Shown: positions 8,100-18,349 of the stretch, in pieces | How positions within the stretch are numbered: position 1 is the first letter of the stretch | How the letters are laid out: every line of letters begins with the position of its first letter | From: Luteolibacter sp. Y139 | GTDB taxonomy: Bacteria > Verrucomicrobiota > Verrucomicrobiia > Verrucomicrobiales > Akkermansiaceae | Reading direction: 5' to 3' | DNA: 64,000 bases | NCBI RefSeq assembly: GCF_038066715.1 | Contig: NZ_JBBUKT010000015.1 | Coordinates: forward strand, 102,340-166,339 | Made by a program: the position numbers and the translations under genes | Notes under the pieces: model-generated | Seen by the model: the letters and a program-made list of their open reading frames with translations, nothing else | Database searches by the model: none | What the model was told of the DNA's origin: nothing

Positions 8100-9023
8100 A
8101 TGGCGGATGAAGAAGGGATGAAAGTCACGATCGTGGGGCCCGGCAAAGTCGGGATGGTGCTCGCTTACACGCTGGTACTGCGGGGCGTGGCCCGCGAGGT
8201 GGTGCTGGTGGGCTCGAACCGCGAAAAGGCCGAGGGCGAGGCGCTCGACCTGACCCATGCTCAGGCTTTCCAACAGATCCCGGTGAAGGTCCGGGCCGGA
8301 GAGATTGAGGATGCGGCTGGAAGTGAGGTGGTCGCGATCTGCGCGTCGATTCCGATGCCGGCGGGGCTGCATACCCGCAATGCATTGGCACAGGGGAATG
8401 CGGACTTGATGAAGGAACTGCTGCCGCGGATTGCCAAGGTCGCGCCGGATTGCAAACTGGTGATGGTGACCAATCCGGTGGACGTGCTCACGTGGCAGGC
8501 GCTGCAACTGACAGGCTTTCCTCGCGAGCGGGTGGTAGGCACGGGCACGCTGGTGGATTCAATCCGCTTCCGTGAGCTGCTTTCGGAAATGCTGGCGATC
8601 CATCCGGACGACTTGCGTGCGTACATCCTGGGCGAGCATGGAGAGCATCAGTTTCCTGCGATGAGTGTGGCGCAGTCGGGAGGGGAGAGGATCGATGATA
8701 CGCCGGAACGGCGGGCGCTTTGTGAGCGTGCCAAGCATTTCGGCATCGAGGTGTTCCGCAAGAAGGGGAATACCTGCTATGCGATCGGGCAGTCGGCAGC
8801 CTACATCATTGAGGCGATCTTGTTAGACGAGAAGAGGACGGTGCCGCTGAGCGTGCTGGTCGATGGGTATCTCGGTGTGAACGACGTGTGCCTGAGCTTG
8901 CCCGTGGTGGTGGGGAAGAAGGGGGTGGAGCGGTTCCTTCACCCCGATCTTAATGAGGTGGAGGCGGGGCAATTCCGCGAGGCCGCGAGGGCGGTGCGGG
9001 AGGTGATTGAGGGGCTGAGTTGA
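8100..9023 (+). CDS. Lactate/malate dehydrogenase family protein
   Basis: This 307-residue NAD-dependent 2-hydroxyacid dehydrogenase has the Rossmann motif GPGKVG, the MVTNPVDVLTW strand and the catalytic-loop GEHGEHQFP, in which the usual GEHGDS is altered. The substrate-recognition loop reads ICASIPMPAGLHTRN. The position that is Gln in lactate and Arg in malate dehydrogenases is Met here, and the loop seems one residue longer. The substrate is therefore uncertain. An internal ATG at 8118 is an alternative start. The gene converges on uvrD across a short hairpin. Confidence 0.85.
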   Translation: MADEEGMKVTIVGPGKVGMVLAYTLVLRGVAREVVLVGSNREKAEGEALDLTHAQAFQQIPVKVRAGEIEDAAGSEVVAICASIPMPAGLHTRNALAQGNADLMKELLPRIAKVAPDCKLVMVTNPVDVLTWQALQLTGFPRERVVGTGTLVDSIRFRELLSEMLAIHPDDLRAYILGEHGEHQFPAMSVAQSGGERIDDTPERRALCERAKHFGIEVFRKKGNTCYAIGQSAAYIIEAILLDEKRTVPLSVLVDGYLGVNDVCLSLPVVVGKKGVERFLHPDLNEVEAGQFREAARAVREVIEGLS

Positions 9024-9047
9024 AGAGCCCGCGAGCCTACCGACCAA

Positions 9048-9063
9048 GCGGGATGAATCCCGC
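9048..9063. terminator. Hairpin between convergent dehydrogenase and helicase genes
   Basis: GCGGGAT and ATCCCGC form a 7-bp perfect stem with a 2-nt loop, located in the 50-nt gap between two convergent stop codons. There is no clear U-tract, so termination efficiency is uncertain. Confidence 0.5.
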
Positions 9064-9073
9064 GGTCCCAGTG

Positions 9074-11104
9074 TTAGAACGGCTCGTCTGCCCAGCTTGA
9101 GCCGACCTTCCACTCTTCGACGAGGTTGCGCGGGAAGTCCTCGAGGAATCGTGAGGGGCGCTGGATCACATCGCCGCTGTAGGACTTGGGATTGATGAAG
9201 GGGTAGGTGAGATACAGCTCGTCCTTCGCGCGGGTGATGGCGACGTAGAAGAGTCGTCGCTCTTCCTCCAGCTGGTCTTGATCGTCCGCTTCGAGGATGC
9301 GGCCGTTCGGGAACTGGCCGTCGGTCAGCCAGATGAGGAAGATCACTTTCCATTCCAGGCCCTTTGCCTGGTGGATGGAGGACAGCGTCACCTTTTCATC
9401 GTCCTTCTCTGCCGTATCGCCGGTGGGTTCGCCATCGGCTCCTCCGAGGAGAGAAAGCTGGGAGAGGAAGTCCAGCACATCATCGAAGTTGCTACCGTAG
9501 GACATCAGTTGCTCGATGTCGCTACGACGGTTCTCGTAGTTGTCGTAGGAGGCTTGGAGGAAGTCGGCGTAGAGGCCTTCGAGGATGCTGAAGACCATGT
9601 CGGACGGCCGAGCGAACTCGCCGTTCGGCGTGAGTTCGTCCAAAGTATAGCCGAGCTGCTCCCAATGCTTGGCCGCTTTCTTCGGCGGCTTGAGCCCGCC
9701 GAGGACTTCGGACCAGACGGGCATCTCCTCGCTTTCGGCGTAGCCGGTCTTCTGCCAGTCGCGCCACAGCTTATCGGCTCCGGCGGCACCGATTCCCGGC
9801 AGCAGAAGCACGAGCCGCTTGAAGCTGGTCTCGTCGCGGCGATTGGTGACCAGGCGCATGAAGGCGGAGACGTCCTTGATGTGGGCCTGCTCGAAGAAGC
9901 GCAGGCCGCTGGTGATGGCGAAGGGGATACCGCGGTGGGTGAGCTCCATCTGGACTTCCAGCGATTGGAAGTGGGCGCGGTAAAGGACGGCCATTTCCTC
10001 CAGCGGGATGCCTTCATCACGGAGTTCTAACATCCGCTGGGCGACGAATGCGGCTTGAGTGGCCGGGTCTTCGAGGGGAACCAGCGCCGGCTTGGTGCCG
10101 GTCTCATCGCGCGAGGACTTGAGGTCCTTGTCGAAGCGCGCGTGGTTGGCGCGGATGGCGGCGTTTGAGAGGTCGAGGATTTCCGGGACGCTGCGGTAGT
10201 TCGTCTCGATCTTGAAGACACGGCAGCCCTCGTGTCGCTTTGGGAAGCTGAGGATGTTTCCCATGTCGGCGCCGCGCCACGAGTAGATCGACTGCGCGTC
10301 GTCTCCCACCGCCATCACGCTGGCGCCGTCGCCGGCGAGCAGGTCGATGAGTTCGGTCTGGACCGCATTGGTGTCCTGATACTCATCGACGAGAATGTGG
10401 CGGAAGCGCTTGCGATAGAGGGCGAGCAGCTCCTCGTCCTTCTGGAAAAGCCTCAGGGTGAGAACGAGCAGGTCATCGAAGTCCATCGAGTTCGTCTCCA
10501 GCTTACGCTTGGCGTAGCGCTCGTGGGTCTTGTGGATCTCGGACGACCAATCCTCGAAATAGGGGTAGCGATGGATGAGGATGTCATCGAGCGACTCGCC
10601 GGTGTTCTCCACCAAGCTGAAGATCGAGGCGAGGACGTCGGCCTTCGGGAAGCGCCGGACTTTCGTATCGATGTCGAGGCTGGCGATCACCCCGGCGAGC
10701 AGTGACTTCTGGTCATCGCGGTCGAGGATGGAGAAGGACTTGGTGAAGCCTAACACCTCGGCGTGGCGGCGCAGGATGCGGTTGCCGATCGAGTGGAAGG
10801 TGCCGCTCCACAGCGCCGAGACGTCATGGGGGACAAGGGTGCGGACGCGCTCCGTCATTTCCCGGGCGGCCTTGTTGGTGAAAGTCAGGAGCAGGATGTT
10901 CCGGGCCTCGACTTCGTGATCGAGCAGGTAGGCGACGCGGTAAGTGAGGGTGCGGGTTTTTCCCGAGCCGGCGCCGGCGATAACGAGGGACGGGCCCGGC
11001 GGCGAGGTGACGGCGGCGAATTGCTCGTCATTCAGCTCTGCCCGGTAGTCGATCCCCGACGTGGGGCCGGTCGTTCGCCGGTTCAGCGTGTATTCGCGCG
11101 CCAT
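9074..11104 (-). CDS. UvrD/PcrA-type superfamily 1 DNA helicase
   Basis: This 676-residue 3'-5' helicase unwinds DNA in repair and replication restart. Visible motifs are the Q-motif LNDEQFAAV, Walker A GAGSGKT (44-50), motif Ia LLTFTNKAAREM, Walker B DEYQDTN, motif III VGDDAQSIYSWRGA, motif IV FKIETNYRS, motif V SSIHQAKGLEWKVIFL and motif VI ERRLFYVAITRAKDELYL. The 2B insertion is shorter than in E. coli UvrD, and there is no RecB-like nuclease domain. The start ATG at 11104 gives MAREYTLNRR before the domain. An upstream in-frame start is not needed. Confidence 0.93.
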   Translation of the reverse strand: MAREYTLNRRTTGPTSGIDYRAELNDEQFAAVTSPPGPSLVIAGAGSGKTRTLTYRVAYLLDHEVEARNILLLTFTNKAAREMTERVRTLVPHDVSALWSGTFHSIGNRILRRHAEVLGFTKSFSILDRDDQKSLLAGVIASLDIDTKVRRFPKADVLASIFSLVENTGESLDDILIHRYPYFEDWSSEIHKTHERYAKRKLETNSMDFDDLLVLTLRLFQKDEELLALYRKRFRHILVDEYQDTNAVQTELIDLLAGDGASVMAVGDDAQSIYSWRGADMGNILSFPKRHEGCRVFKIETNYRSVPEILDLSNAAIRANHARFDKDLKSSRDETGTKPALVPLEDPATQAAFVAQRMLELRDEGIPLEEMAVLYRAHFQSLEVQMELTHRGIPFAITSGLRFFEQAHIKDVSAFMRLVTNRRDETSFKRLVLLLPGIGAAGADKLWRDWQKTGYAESEEMPVWSEVLGGLKPPKKAAKHWEQLGYTLDELTPNGEFARPSDMVFSILEGLYADFLQASYDNYENRRSDIEQLMSYGSNFDDVLDFLSQLSLLGGADGEPTGDTAEKDDEKVTLSSIHQAKGLEWKVIFLIWLTDGQFPNGRILEADDQDQLEEERRLFYVAITRAKDELYLTYPFINPKSYSGDVIQRPSRFLEDFPRNLVEEWKVGSSWADEPF

Positions 11105-11241
11105 GTGGAAGGCAGCTTCGGGATTTTCGGCAGGTGATCAAGAGTGGCGGATTCTTCAAAAAGTTTTCGCACGTTCACGTTTGACACTCGTGGGGGGAGG
11201 GGTTCAACTCCTCTTGCGACTGATTCTCATTAAGCATTGCC

Positions 11242-11994
11242 GTGAGCCCTCTTCTTTACGCCCTCAATATCGGAACCCTCGCCACTTGGCTGACGGTGGC
11301 CGGGGCGAGTTCTGTCGCCTGCGTGGTGAAAGTCGTGGACCGGCTTCCCGACCTGCTGGCTGACAAGCCGAAGGAAACCGAGGTGGTGATCACCCCGATG
11401 GCGATGGGGTCCGCCCCGCCGGCCGCCTCGGAGGCAACCAATGATGCGGTGACGGAGGAAGCTGCCGTTCCCGAGGTCCCCGAAGTGCCGGAGATTCCGG
11501 AAATGCCCGAGGTGCCGGAGATCGCCGACCTCGAGCCGCTGCCGGACGTTCCCGATCTGCCTCAGGTCACCAGCCCGGATGGCACTGAAAAGCCGAAGGC
11601 ACCTGTCGCAAAGCCAGCCGCCCGGCCGAAGACGTCCTCGAACCGCAGCACGGCGGGTCAGAAATCGACCACCGGCGAGAGCGGCCAAGGTACTGGGACG
11701 GGAAACGGGACTGCGAAAGGTTCCGGCGATAGCCCGGCCGGTGCGAGCCGCTGGGTCGGCGGAAGCATGCCGAAGCCGAACTATCCCTCCTCCTGTCGCC
11801 AATCCGGCCAGCAGGGTCGCGTGGTGGTGAATTTCACGGTGGACGAGCGCGGCTATGTCGTCAGCGCCAGTGTTGCGAGCGGGTGCGCCTATTCGGCGCT
11901 GAATGATGAAGCCCTGCGCACCGTGCGCCGCTGGAAATTCAAGCCCGGTCCGCGGGCAAGTGCTTCCCGGCCGATTGTTTTCCAACTGAACTGA
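11242..11994 (+). CDS. TonB-family energy transducer
   Basis: This 250-residue protein has a short N-terminal hydrophobic segment (about residues 5-30), a long Pro/Glu-rich periplasmic spacer with repeats such as EVPEVPEIPEMPEVPEI (about 85-102), a Lys/Ser/Gly linker and a C-terminal TonB domain at about 170-250 (GRVVVNFTVDERGYVVSASV; LRTVRRWKFKPG). It would couple the proton motive force from ExbB/ExbD to outer-membrane receptors. The start is a GTG at 11242. ExbB begins 3 nt after its stop, so the four genes to 13574 form one operon. No TonB-dependent receptor lies in the window. Confidence 0.88.
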   Translation: MSPLLYALNIGTLATWLTVAGASSVACVVKVVDRLPDLLADKPKETEVVITPMAMGSAPPAASEATNDAVTEEAAVPEVPEVPEIPEMPEVPEIADLEPLPDVPDLPQVTSPDGTEKPKAPVAKPAARPKTSSNRSTAGQKSTTGESGQGTGTGNGTAKGSGDSPAGASRWVGGSMPKPNYPSSCRQSGQQGRVVVNFTVDERGYVVSASVASGCAYSALNDEALRTVRRWKFKPGPRASASRPIVFQLN

Positions 11995-11997
11995 TAG

Positions 11998-12663
11998 ATG
12001 TTAGTCGCGAACGTTGTCCTGAAGACCTTCGAGCATGGAGGCTGGATCATGTGGCCGGTGGCGGCCACCTTCTTCCTGGCCCTGTGTGTTTTGTTAGAGC
12101 GCACCTACTGGTGGATTTCCCTCAAGCGCTCCATTCGCCCTGATGCGCAGGAGCAGGCCCGTGAAGCCCTTGGCACCGGGAATTTCGGCGTGGCATGGCA
12201 GCTCGGCCAGCAGATGCAGGATCCATTCCTCCACAATCTCAACGAGGGTATCTCCCACGCCCATACCTCGATGCTCGCGGCGATGCACCTGCACGCGACC
12301 AAGTGGATCGAGCGCTCGGAGGCCCGCATGTGGGTCCTCGGCACCATCATTACCTTGGCGCCACTGCTGGGACTGCTCGGCACCGTGGTTGGCCTGATGG
12401 GATCCTTCGCGAAGTTGGGGGACGATGCTCTTCAAGTGAGTTCGATCACCGGTGGTATCGGTGAAGCGCTGATCGCCACGTCATGGGGCCTTGCCATCGC
12501 GATCGGCTGCCTGCTGCCTTACAATTTCTTCCGCAAGCGGGTGTCCGCCTTCCGCGGGGCTTTCGAAAACTGGATCAACCACGCCGAGCTGCTGGTGCAG
12601 TCCGCCAAGGCGCACGGCCACGATATCGAGGCCTACGCCGTGGAACGCCATCTCAAGCGCTGA
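11998..12663 (+). CDS. exbB: ExbB/TolQ/MotA-family proton channel protein
   Basis: This 221-residue inner-membrane protein has three transmembrane segments: about 16-34, 112-135 (LGTIITLAPLLGLLGTVVGL) and 152-175. The long cytoplasmic loop between the first two and the GTVxG motif in the second are characteristic. It assembles with ExbD to form the motor that energises TonB. Spacing to TonB is 3 nt and to ExbD 6 nt. The start MLV overlaps the region immediately after the TonB stop. Confidence 0.92.
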   Translation: MLVANVVLKTFEHGGWIMWPVAATFFLALCVLLERTYWWISLKRSIRPDAQEQAREALGTGNFGVAWQLGQQMQDPFLHNLNEGISHAHTSMLAAMHLHATKWIERSEARMWVLGTIITLAPLLGLLGTVVGLMGSFAKLGDDALQVSSITGGIGEALIATSWGLAIAIGCLLPYNFFRKRVSAFRGAFENWINHAELLVQSAKAHGHDIEAYAVERHLKR

Positions 12664-12669
12664 GAGCCG

Positions 12670-13095
12670 ATGCCGGTCAAACTCCAGTCGAGCGGTGGCG
12701 AAGACCACGAGGAAGATGCGCGGATCGAAATCGTGCCGCTGATCGACATCATGTTCTTCCTGCTAGCCAGCTTCATGATGGTTAGCCTGAGCATGACGAG
12801 CATCCACCGGGTGAATCTCAAGCTGCCGGCCGCCAAGACCGCCATGGCCGATAACAAGACTCCGCCGATCCACCTCGCCGTGGATGCCCACGGCGTGATC
12901 ACATGGGATGCGAAGATCGTCACGCCCACGGAGATCACCGAGCGTCTGCTGGCAATGAAACCGACGGAAGACACCAAGGTGCTGATCGCTCCTGACCAGG
13001 ATAGCCGCACCCAGGCGGTGATGTCGGTAATCGACGCCGCGCGGGCTGCCGGGGTGGAGAAAGTCAGCTTTGAAACGAAGCTTCAGGCACCGTGA
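12670..13095 (+). CDS. exbD: ExbD/TolR-family biopolymer transport protein
   Basis: This 141-residue protein has one N-terminal transmembrane helix (about 23-42, VPLIDIMFFLLASFMMVSLS). The membrane aspartate in LIDIMFFLL is the proton-carrying residue of the family. A periplasmic TolR-like domain follows (APDQDSRTQAVMSVIDAARAAGVEKVSF). It works with the upstream ExbB product. Its stop codon overlaps the start of the next gene in the sequence GTGA. Confidence 0.92.
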   Translation: MPVKLQSSGGEDHEEDARIEIVPLIDIMFFLLASFMMVSLSMTSIHRVNLKLPAAKTAMADNKTPPIHLAVDAHGVITWDAKIVTPTEITERLLAMKPTEDTKVLIAPDQDSRTQAVMSVIDAARAAGVEKVSFETKLQAP

Positions 13096-13574
13096 ATCCG
13101 AAAGTGCTTCCTATCGTCAACGCCGTCGGCTGCATCGTGCTCGTCGGTTTCATTCTGTTCCAATGGTTTGACGGGCGAGCTCTCGGCGATGAACTGCATC
13201 AGGCGAAGACGCGCGAGATCCTCGAGAAGAATGCGCGTTTTGAAGCCGAAAAGCACGCCAGCGAGCTTCAGTCCGATATCCAAGGATTAAAGGACTCCGT
13301 GGACTCGATCCGCCAAGCGGCGGATGTCGCGGAAAAGGACTTGGCAGCGAAGAACGAAGAGATCGGCAAGTTTGCCGCCGGCCTCGAGGAGGCGAAGGCC
13401 AAGATCGTGACGTGGGAACAGGCGGTGAAGGAGCGCGACGAGGCACTCCAGAAGCGCGATGCGGCCCTTGCCGAGCGGGATTCGAAGATCAAGGAAATCA
13501 ACGGCCAGCTTGTGGCGACTCGCAAGCGGTTGGATGAAGCGGTGGAGGAATTGAAGAAGGCCGGCGCGCACTGA
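13092..13574 (+). CDS. Membrane-anchored coiled-coil protein of the TonB operon
   Basis: This 160-residue protein has an N-terminal transmembrane anchor (about 7-23, VNAVGCIVLVGFILFQWF). Nearly all of the remainder (about 35-155) is predicted coiled coil rich in Glu, Lys and Ala, with repeats such as ERDEALQKRDAALAERDSK. It starts with GTG overlapping the ExbD stop by 4 nt, so it is translationally coupled. No catalytic motif is visible. Its position suggests a structural accessory of this ExbBD motor, possibly a periplasmic spacer, but that is inference. Confidence 0.78.
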   Translation: MNPKVLPIVNAVGCIVLVGFILFQWFDGRALGDELHQAKTREILEKNARFEAEKHASELQSDIQGLKDSVDSIRQAADVAEKDLAAKNEEIGKFAAGLEEAKAKIVTWEQAVKERDEALQKRDAALAERDSKIKEINGQLVATRKRLDEAVEELKKAGAH

Positions 13575-13609
13575 AGTGCGGATGTCTTTATGGCGGCGCG
13601 AAGATTCTG

Positions 13610-14008
13610 TTAGCCTTCTGCGACGATCCTCAGGTCGAATTTGCCAACCGGTATTTCCTCGCTGTCGTCGCAGCCGATCAGCGTCAGATTACCGTTTTCG
13701 ATCCACCAGATCGCCCGTTGGCCGAAGCGACGGCCGAGGGTGATGGCGTCCTCCTTCGCTATTTCCACGCCCCAGCCGGGTTCGCGATGGGAACGGTCCG
13801 GCGAGCAGCCGGTGGCCCGGAAGTAGGGAAGAGCCTTCAATTCCAATGTCCGGCGCAGTGCCTCGTCTTCGAGGAGGTTTTGGGCGGCACTGGTGGGGCG
13901 ATCCATTGGATTCCAGCCGGTGATGATGGCGAACTTCCTTGGCAAAGGCATCGGCCGGATTCCGAGGAGGAAGACGGTCGAGAGGTATTCTGCGGGCATG
14001 GTGGTCAT
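13610..14008 (-). CDS. DUF3293 domain protein
   Basis: This 132-residue soluble protein has the features of DUF3293: FAIITGWNPMDRPTSAAQN near the start, a central RATGCSPDRSHREPGWGVE segment and RFGQRAIWWIENGNLTLIGC near the end. The function of the family is not established. It converges with the TonB operon and lies downstream of the ATP-grasp gene on the same strand, but the 117-nt gap makes cotranscription uncertain. A second ATG three codons in is an alternative start. Confidence 0.8.
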   Translation of the reverse strand: MTTMPAEYLSTVFLLGIRPMPLPRKFAIITGWNPMDRPTSAAQNLLEDEALRRTLELKALPYFRATGCSPDRSHREPGWGVEIAKEDAITLGRRFGQRAIWWIENGNLTLIGCDDSEEIPVGKFDLRIVAEG

Positions 14009-14125
14009 AAGAAAGCGGCAATTGTTTGATTAGAACATCGACGCGAATCCGGCTCATTCCAACGAAAGATGGTCCTAAAGAGCCGGTCATTTGTAACGGA
14101 ATCCGGCTGTTGAGAAACATGACTT

Positions 14126-15007
14126 CTAGCCGCCGAAGCTCTTGTTCCAGAGCGAGGCGTAGAAGCGCGTGGGATCCAGGCCGACAGGCAAGCCGGAGAC
14201 TTGGCCATCGCCGGTTTCGACGATTCGCCAGCTTCCATCTTCTAACAGGGCGACGTCGATGGTGAGAAAGGATGACCGGAACCTTGTTGCAATCTCTTTC
14301 CAGCGGCCTATCTCGTCGAGAGGACTCGGCGAGCGCTCGTCCGGCAGCACGAGGACTTCTCCCTGCCAAAAGAAGAGCCGGGTTTCCTCTACCAAGGGGA
14401 GGCCGCGGATGTCGCTGCCGCGCTCCACGATGGGAAGGAACTCCCGCAAGACCACGCCGCGGTTGAAGAGCTTGCCGCGCTCATGCCGGAATACTTTGAA
14501 GATCTCCCGGAAACGTTCTTCGGAAGTGCTGGCGGGAATGTAGCAGCCGTCCTTCCAGCGAGACTTCGCGGATTTCACCCAATCCTTGATAATGGCATCA
14601 GCATGCCGGAAGGACTGATAGAGGTCCCATGCATCATCCGGTGAGTCGCCTTCGATCCACGCGCTTCGCGAGGTGTGTCCTTCGGTATGCTGGTAGGCGA
14701 GGGGAAGGTAGTGCGCCTCGTCATAGGCATCGGGCGAGGTGATCGGAGTGAAGCCGCGGTCAGAGAGCCCGTCGTGAAGCTTCCGATAGGTTTCACCGGG
14801 AACCATCCATCCGCGCACCAGCACCTGCCGGTCTTCCCCGGGGTCAGGCAGTATCTTCAGGCAAGTGGCGATGTCGCCGACTTCGAGATCCTCGTGGGAG
14901 TATGCGAAACACGCGAAGCCCACCGAACGTGCGGCTTCATATTCGGTCACGAAGTCGGGATCGATTCTTCGGGGCGAAAACGGTTCGCAGGGGAAGAGCA
15001 GAATCAT
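14126..15007 (-). CDS. ATP-grasp domain protein (DUF4343 type)
   Basis: This 293-residue cytoplasmic protein has a C-terminal ATP-grasp-like region: IIKDWVKSAKSRWKDGCYIP, then RGVVLREFLPI, then SSFLTIDVALLEDGSWRIVETGDGQVSGLP with the metal-binding acid/amide pattern of ATP-grasp ligases. The N-terminal half (MILLFPCEPFSPRRIDPDF) resembles DUF4343 proteins. Such enzymes ligate a carboxylate to an amine, but the substrates are unknown and no peptide-precursor gene is obvious nearby. The stop region is followed by the DUF3293 gene. Upstream on the same strand is the aspS terminator. Confidence 0.8.
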   Translation of the reverse strand: MILLFPCEPFSPRRIDPDFVTEYEAARSVGFACFAYSHEDLEVGDIATCLKILPDPGEDRQVLVRGWMVPGETYRKLHDGLSDRGFTPITSPDAYDEAHYLPLAYQHTEGHTSRSAWIEGDSPDDAWDLYQSFRHADAIIKDWVKSAKSRWKDGCYIPASTSEERFREIFKVFRHERGKLFNRGVVLREFLPIVERGSDIRGLPLVEETRLFFWQGEVLVLPDERSPSPLDEIGRWKEIATRFRSSFLTIDVALLEDGSWRIVETGDGQVSGLPVGLDPTRFYASLWNKSFGG

Positions 15008-15030
15008 GGTGGTGGAGGCGGATCAGAGGA

Positions 15031-15068
15031 CAAAAAAAATGCCAGCCCCGCGGTGGCAGGGCTGGCAT
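15031..15068 (-). terminator. Rho-independent terminator of the hisS-aspS operon
   Basis: A 10-bp perfect stem (ATGCCAGCCC and its complement) with a 10-nt loop is followed, reading on the minus strand, by a run of eight U. It lies 20 nt past the aspS stop codon. Confidence 0.9.
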
Positions 15069-15088
15069 TGGTGAGGAAACGAAATGCC

Positions 15089-16909
<1,821 letters not shown>

Positions 16910-16955
16910 GGTCGGAAAAGTGGAAGGTGATCGGAGATCGGAAAGGCTGAAAAGG

Positions 16956-18272
16956 TTAGGCGAGGAGCGGGCCGTCGGGTTGCTTGAGGCGTTCGGTGAG
17001 CCAGTCGGCGAGGCCGAGGACATGGCAGGTTTCCTCGCCGCGGGAGGAGAGGGCCTTGAGCTTGAGCTCGGGCAGTTCGCTGCCGATGACGAGGGCGAAG
17101 CGGGCTCCGCTGCGCTCGGCGTTCTGGAACTGCTTGTTCACCTTGGCGGCGGAGAAGGGGAGATCGCAGGAGATGCCAGCATTGCGGAGGTCGCTGAGGA
17201 TTTCGAGCGCGGCGGGGCGCTTCGAGTCGTCGGCGAGCACGAGGTAGATCTCGCAGGCGGCGGCATTGCGCTGCAGCCATGCGGCCATGTTCAACTCGGC
17301 ATGCGGGGTTTCCTCGATCAGGTTGCGGATGACGTAGTCGCCCATCGCGAAACCGGTCGCGGGCATGGAGATGCCGCCATCAGAAATGATGCCGACCAGA
17401 GTGTCGTAGCGACCGCCACCAGCGACGGCGCGCATACTTTTCTTCGAGTCGAAGACTTCGAAGACGACGCCGGTGTAGTAGGCGAGACCGCGGACGATAG
17501 AGAGATCGAGTGAGAGGTAGTCGCCGAGACCGCGAGCGGTGAGCTCGGCGCGGATAGTTTCGAAAGCAGCGGAGGCGTTCTCGGGGTTGGCAATGAAGGC
17601 ATTCACCTCAGAGGCACTGAGGCCGAGGGCAGACAGCTTCTGCTCGGTCACTTCCGGCTTCTCGCGCTCCAGCTTGTCGATGATCTGGAGGAAATCCGGG
17701 ATGCTCTCTTCCTTGACGCCGCGTTGCGACGCGAAATCGAGCCAAGCCTGACGGTCGGAGACGCGCACGATGAAGTCGCCCGGCTGGAAGCCGAAGGCGA
17801 GCATGGTGTCGATTGCGAGTGCGATCAGTTCGGCATCGGCCTGGGGGCCGGCTTCGCCGAGGATGTCGACGTTGAATTGGAAGAACTCACGGCCGCGGCC
17901 CTTCTGCGGCTTCTCGTAGCGGAAGCATTGGCCGATTTCGAACCACTTGAGCGGCTTCGGGAAATCGCGTTGATGTTGGGCAACCAAGCGCGCCAGCGAG
18001 GCTGTTACTTCGGGACGAAGCGTCACGTCGCGGCCGCCTTGGTCCTCGAAGCGAAAGAGCTGCGAGTTCAGTTCGCCGCCTGCTTTCTTCATGTAAAGGG
18101 CGGTGTCCTCGAGAAGCGGCGTTTCGTATTCCACGAAGCCGTAGCGGCGTGCGACCGAGCGCCAGGTCTCAAACAAATAGTTCCTCGCCGCGGTGTCTTT
18201 CGGGAGAAAGTCGCGGAAACCGGGAAGTGCTTGGAAACGAGGACCTGCCATGAGCGGGCGGGGAGGATGCAT
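16956..18272 (-). CDS. hisS: Histidyl-tRNA synthetase
   Basis: This 438-residue class II synthetase shows motif 1 (FQALPGFRDFLPKDTAARNY), motif 2 (FEIGQCFRYEKPQKGRGREF), the histidine motif HisA (RGLAYYTGVVFEV) and motif 3 (GGRYDTLVG), followed by a C-terminal anticodon domain (EIYLVLADDSK; LPFSAAKVNKQFQNAE). I chose the ATG at 18272 because AGGA lies 6 nt upstream. The ATG at 18251 (MAGPRFQALP) is a good alternative. It heads the hisS-aspS pair, an arrangement known in many bacteria, and diverges from recF. Confidence 0.95.
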   Translation of the reverse strand: MHPPRPLMAGPRFQALPGFRDFLPKDTAARNYLFETWRSVARRYGFVEYETPLLEDTALYMKKAGGELNSQLFRFEDQGGRDVTLRPEVTASLARLVAQHQRDFPKPLKWFEIGQCFRYEKPQKGRGREFFQFNVDILGEAGPQADAELIALAIDTMLAFGFQPGDFIVRVSDRQAWLDFASQRGVKEESIPDFLQIIDKLEREKPEVTEQKLSALGLSASEVNAFIANPENASAAFETIRAELTARGLGDYLSLDLSIVRGLAYYTGVVFEVFDSKKSMRAVAGGGRYDTLVGIISDGGISMPATGFAMGDYVIRNLIEETPHAELNMAAWLQRNAAACEIYLVLADDSKRPAALEILSDLRNAGISCDLPFSAAKVNKQFQNAERSGARFALVIGSELPELKLKALSSRGEETCHVLGLADWLTERLKQPDGPLLA

Positions 18273-18349
18273 GGGCAATCCTGCATTTCAAGGGCAGAAG
18301 CGGGTCTTTACCCTTGCCGGTTTCAGGGGTCTCCCGGCTAGCTCTTGTC

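Noticed and set aside
14126..15007. ATP-grasp gene as part of a peptide natural-product cluster
   Set aside because: No precursor peptide, transporter or tailoring enzyme lies beside it; neighbours are housekeeping or unknown genes.
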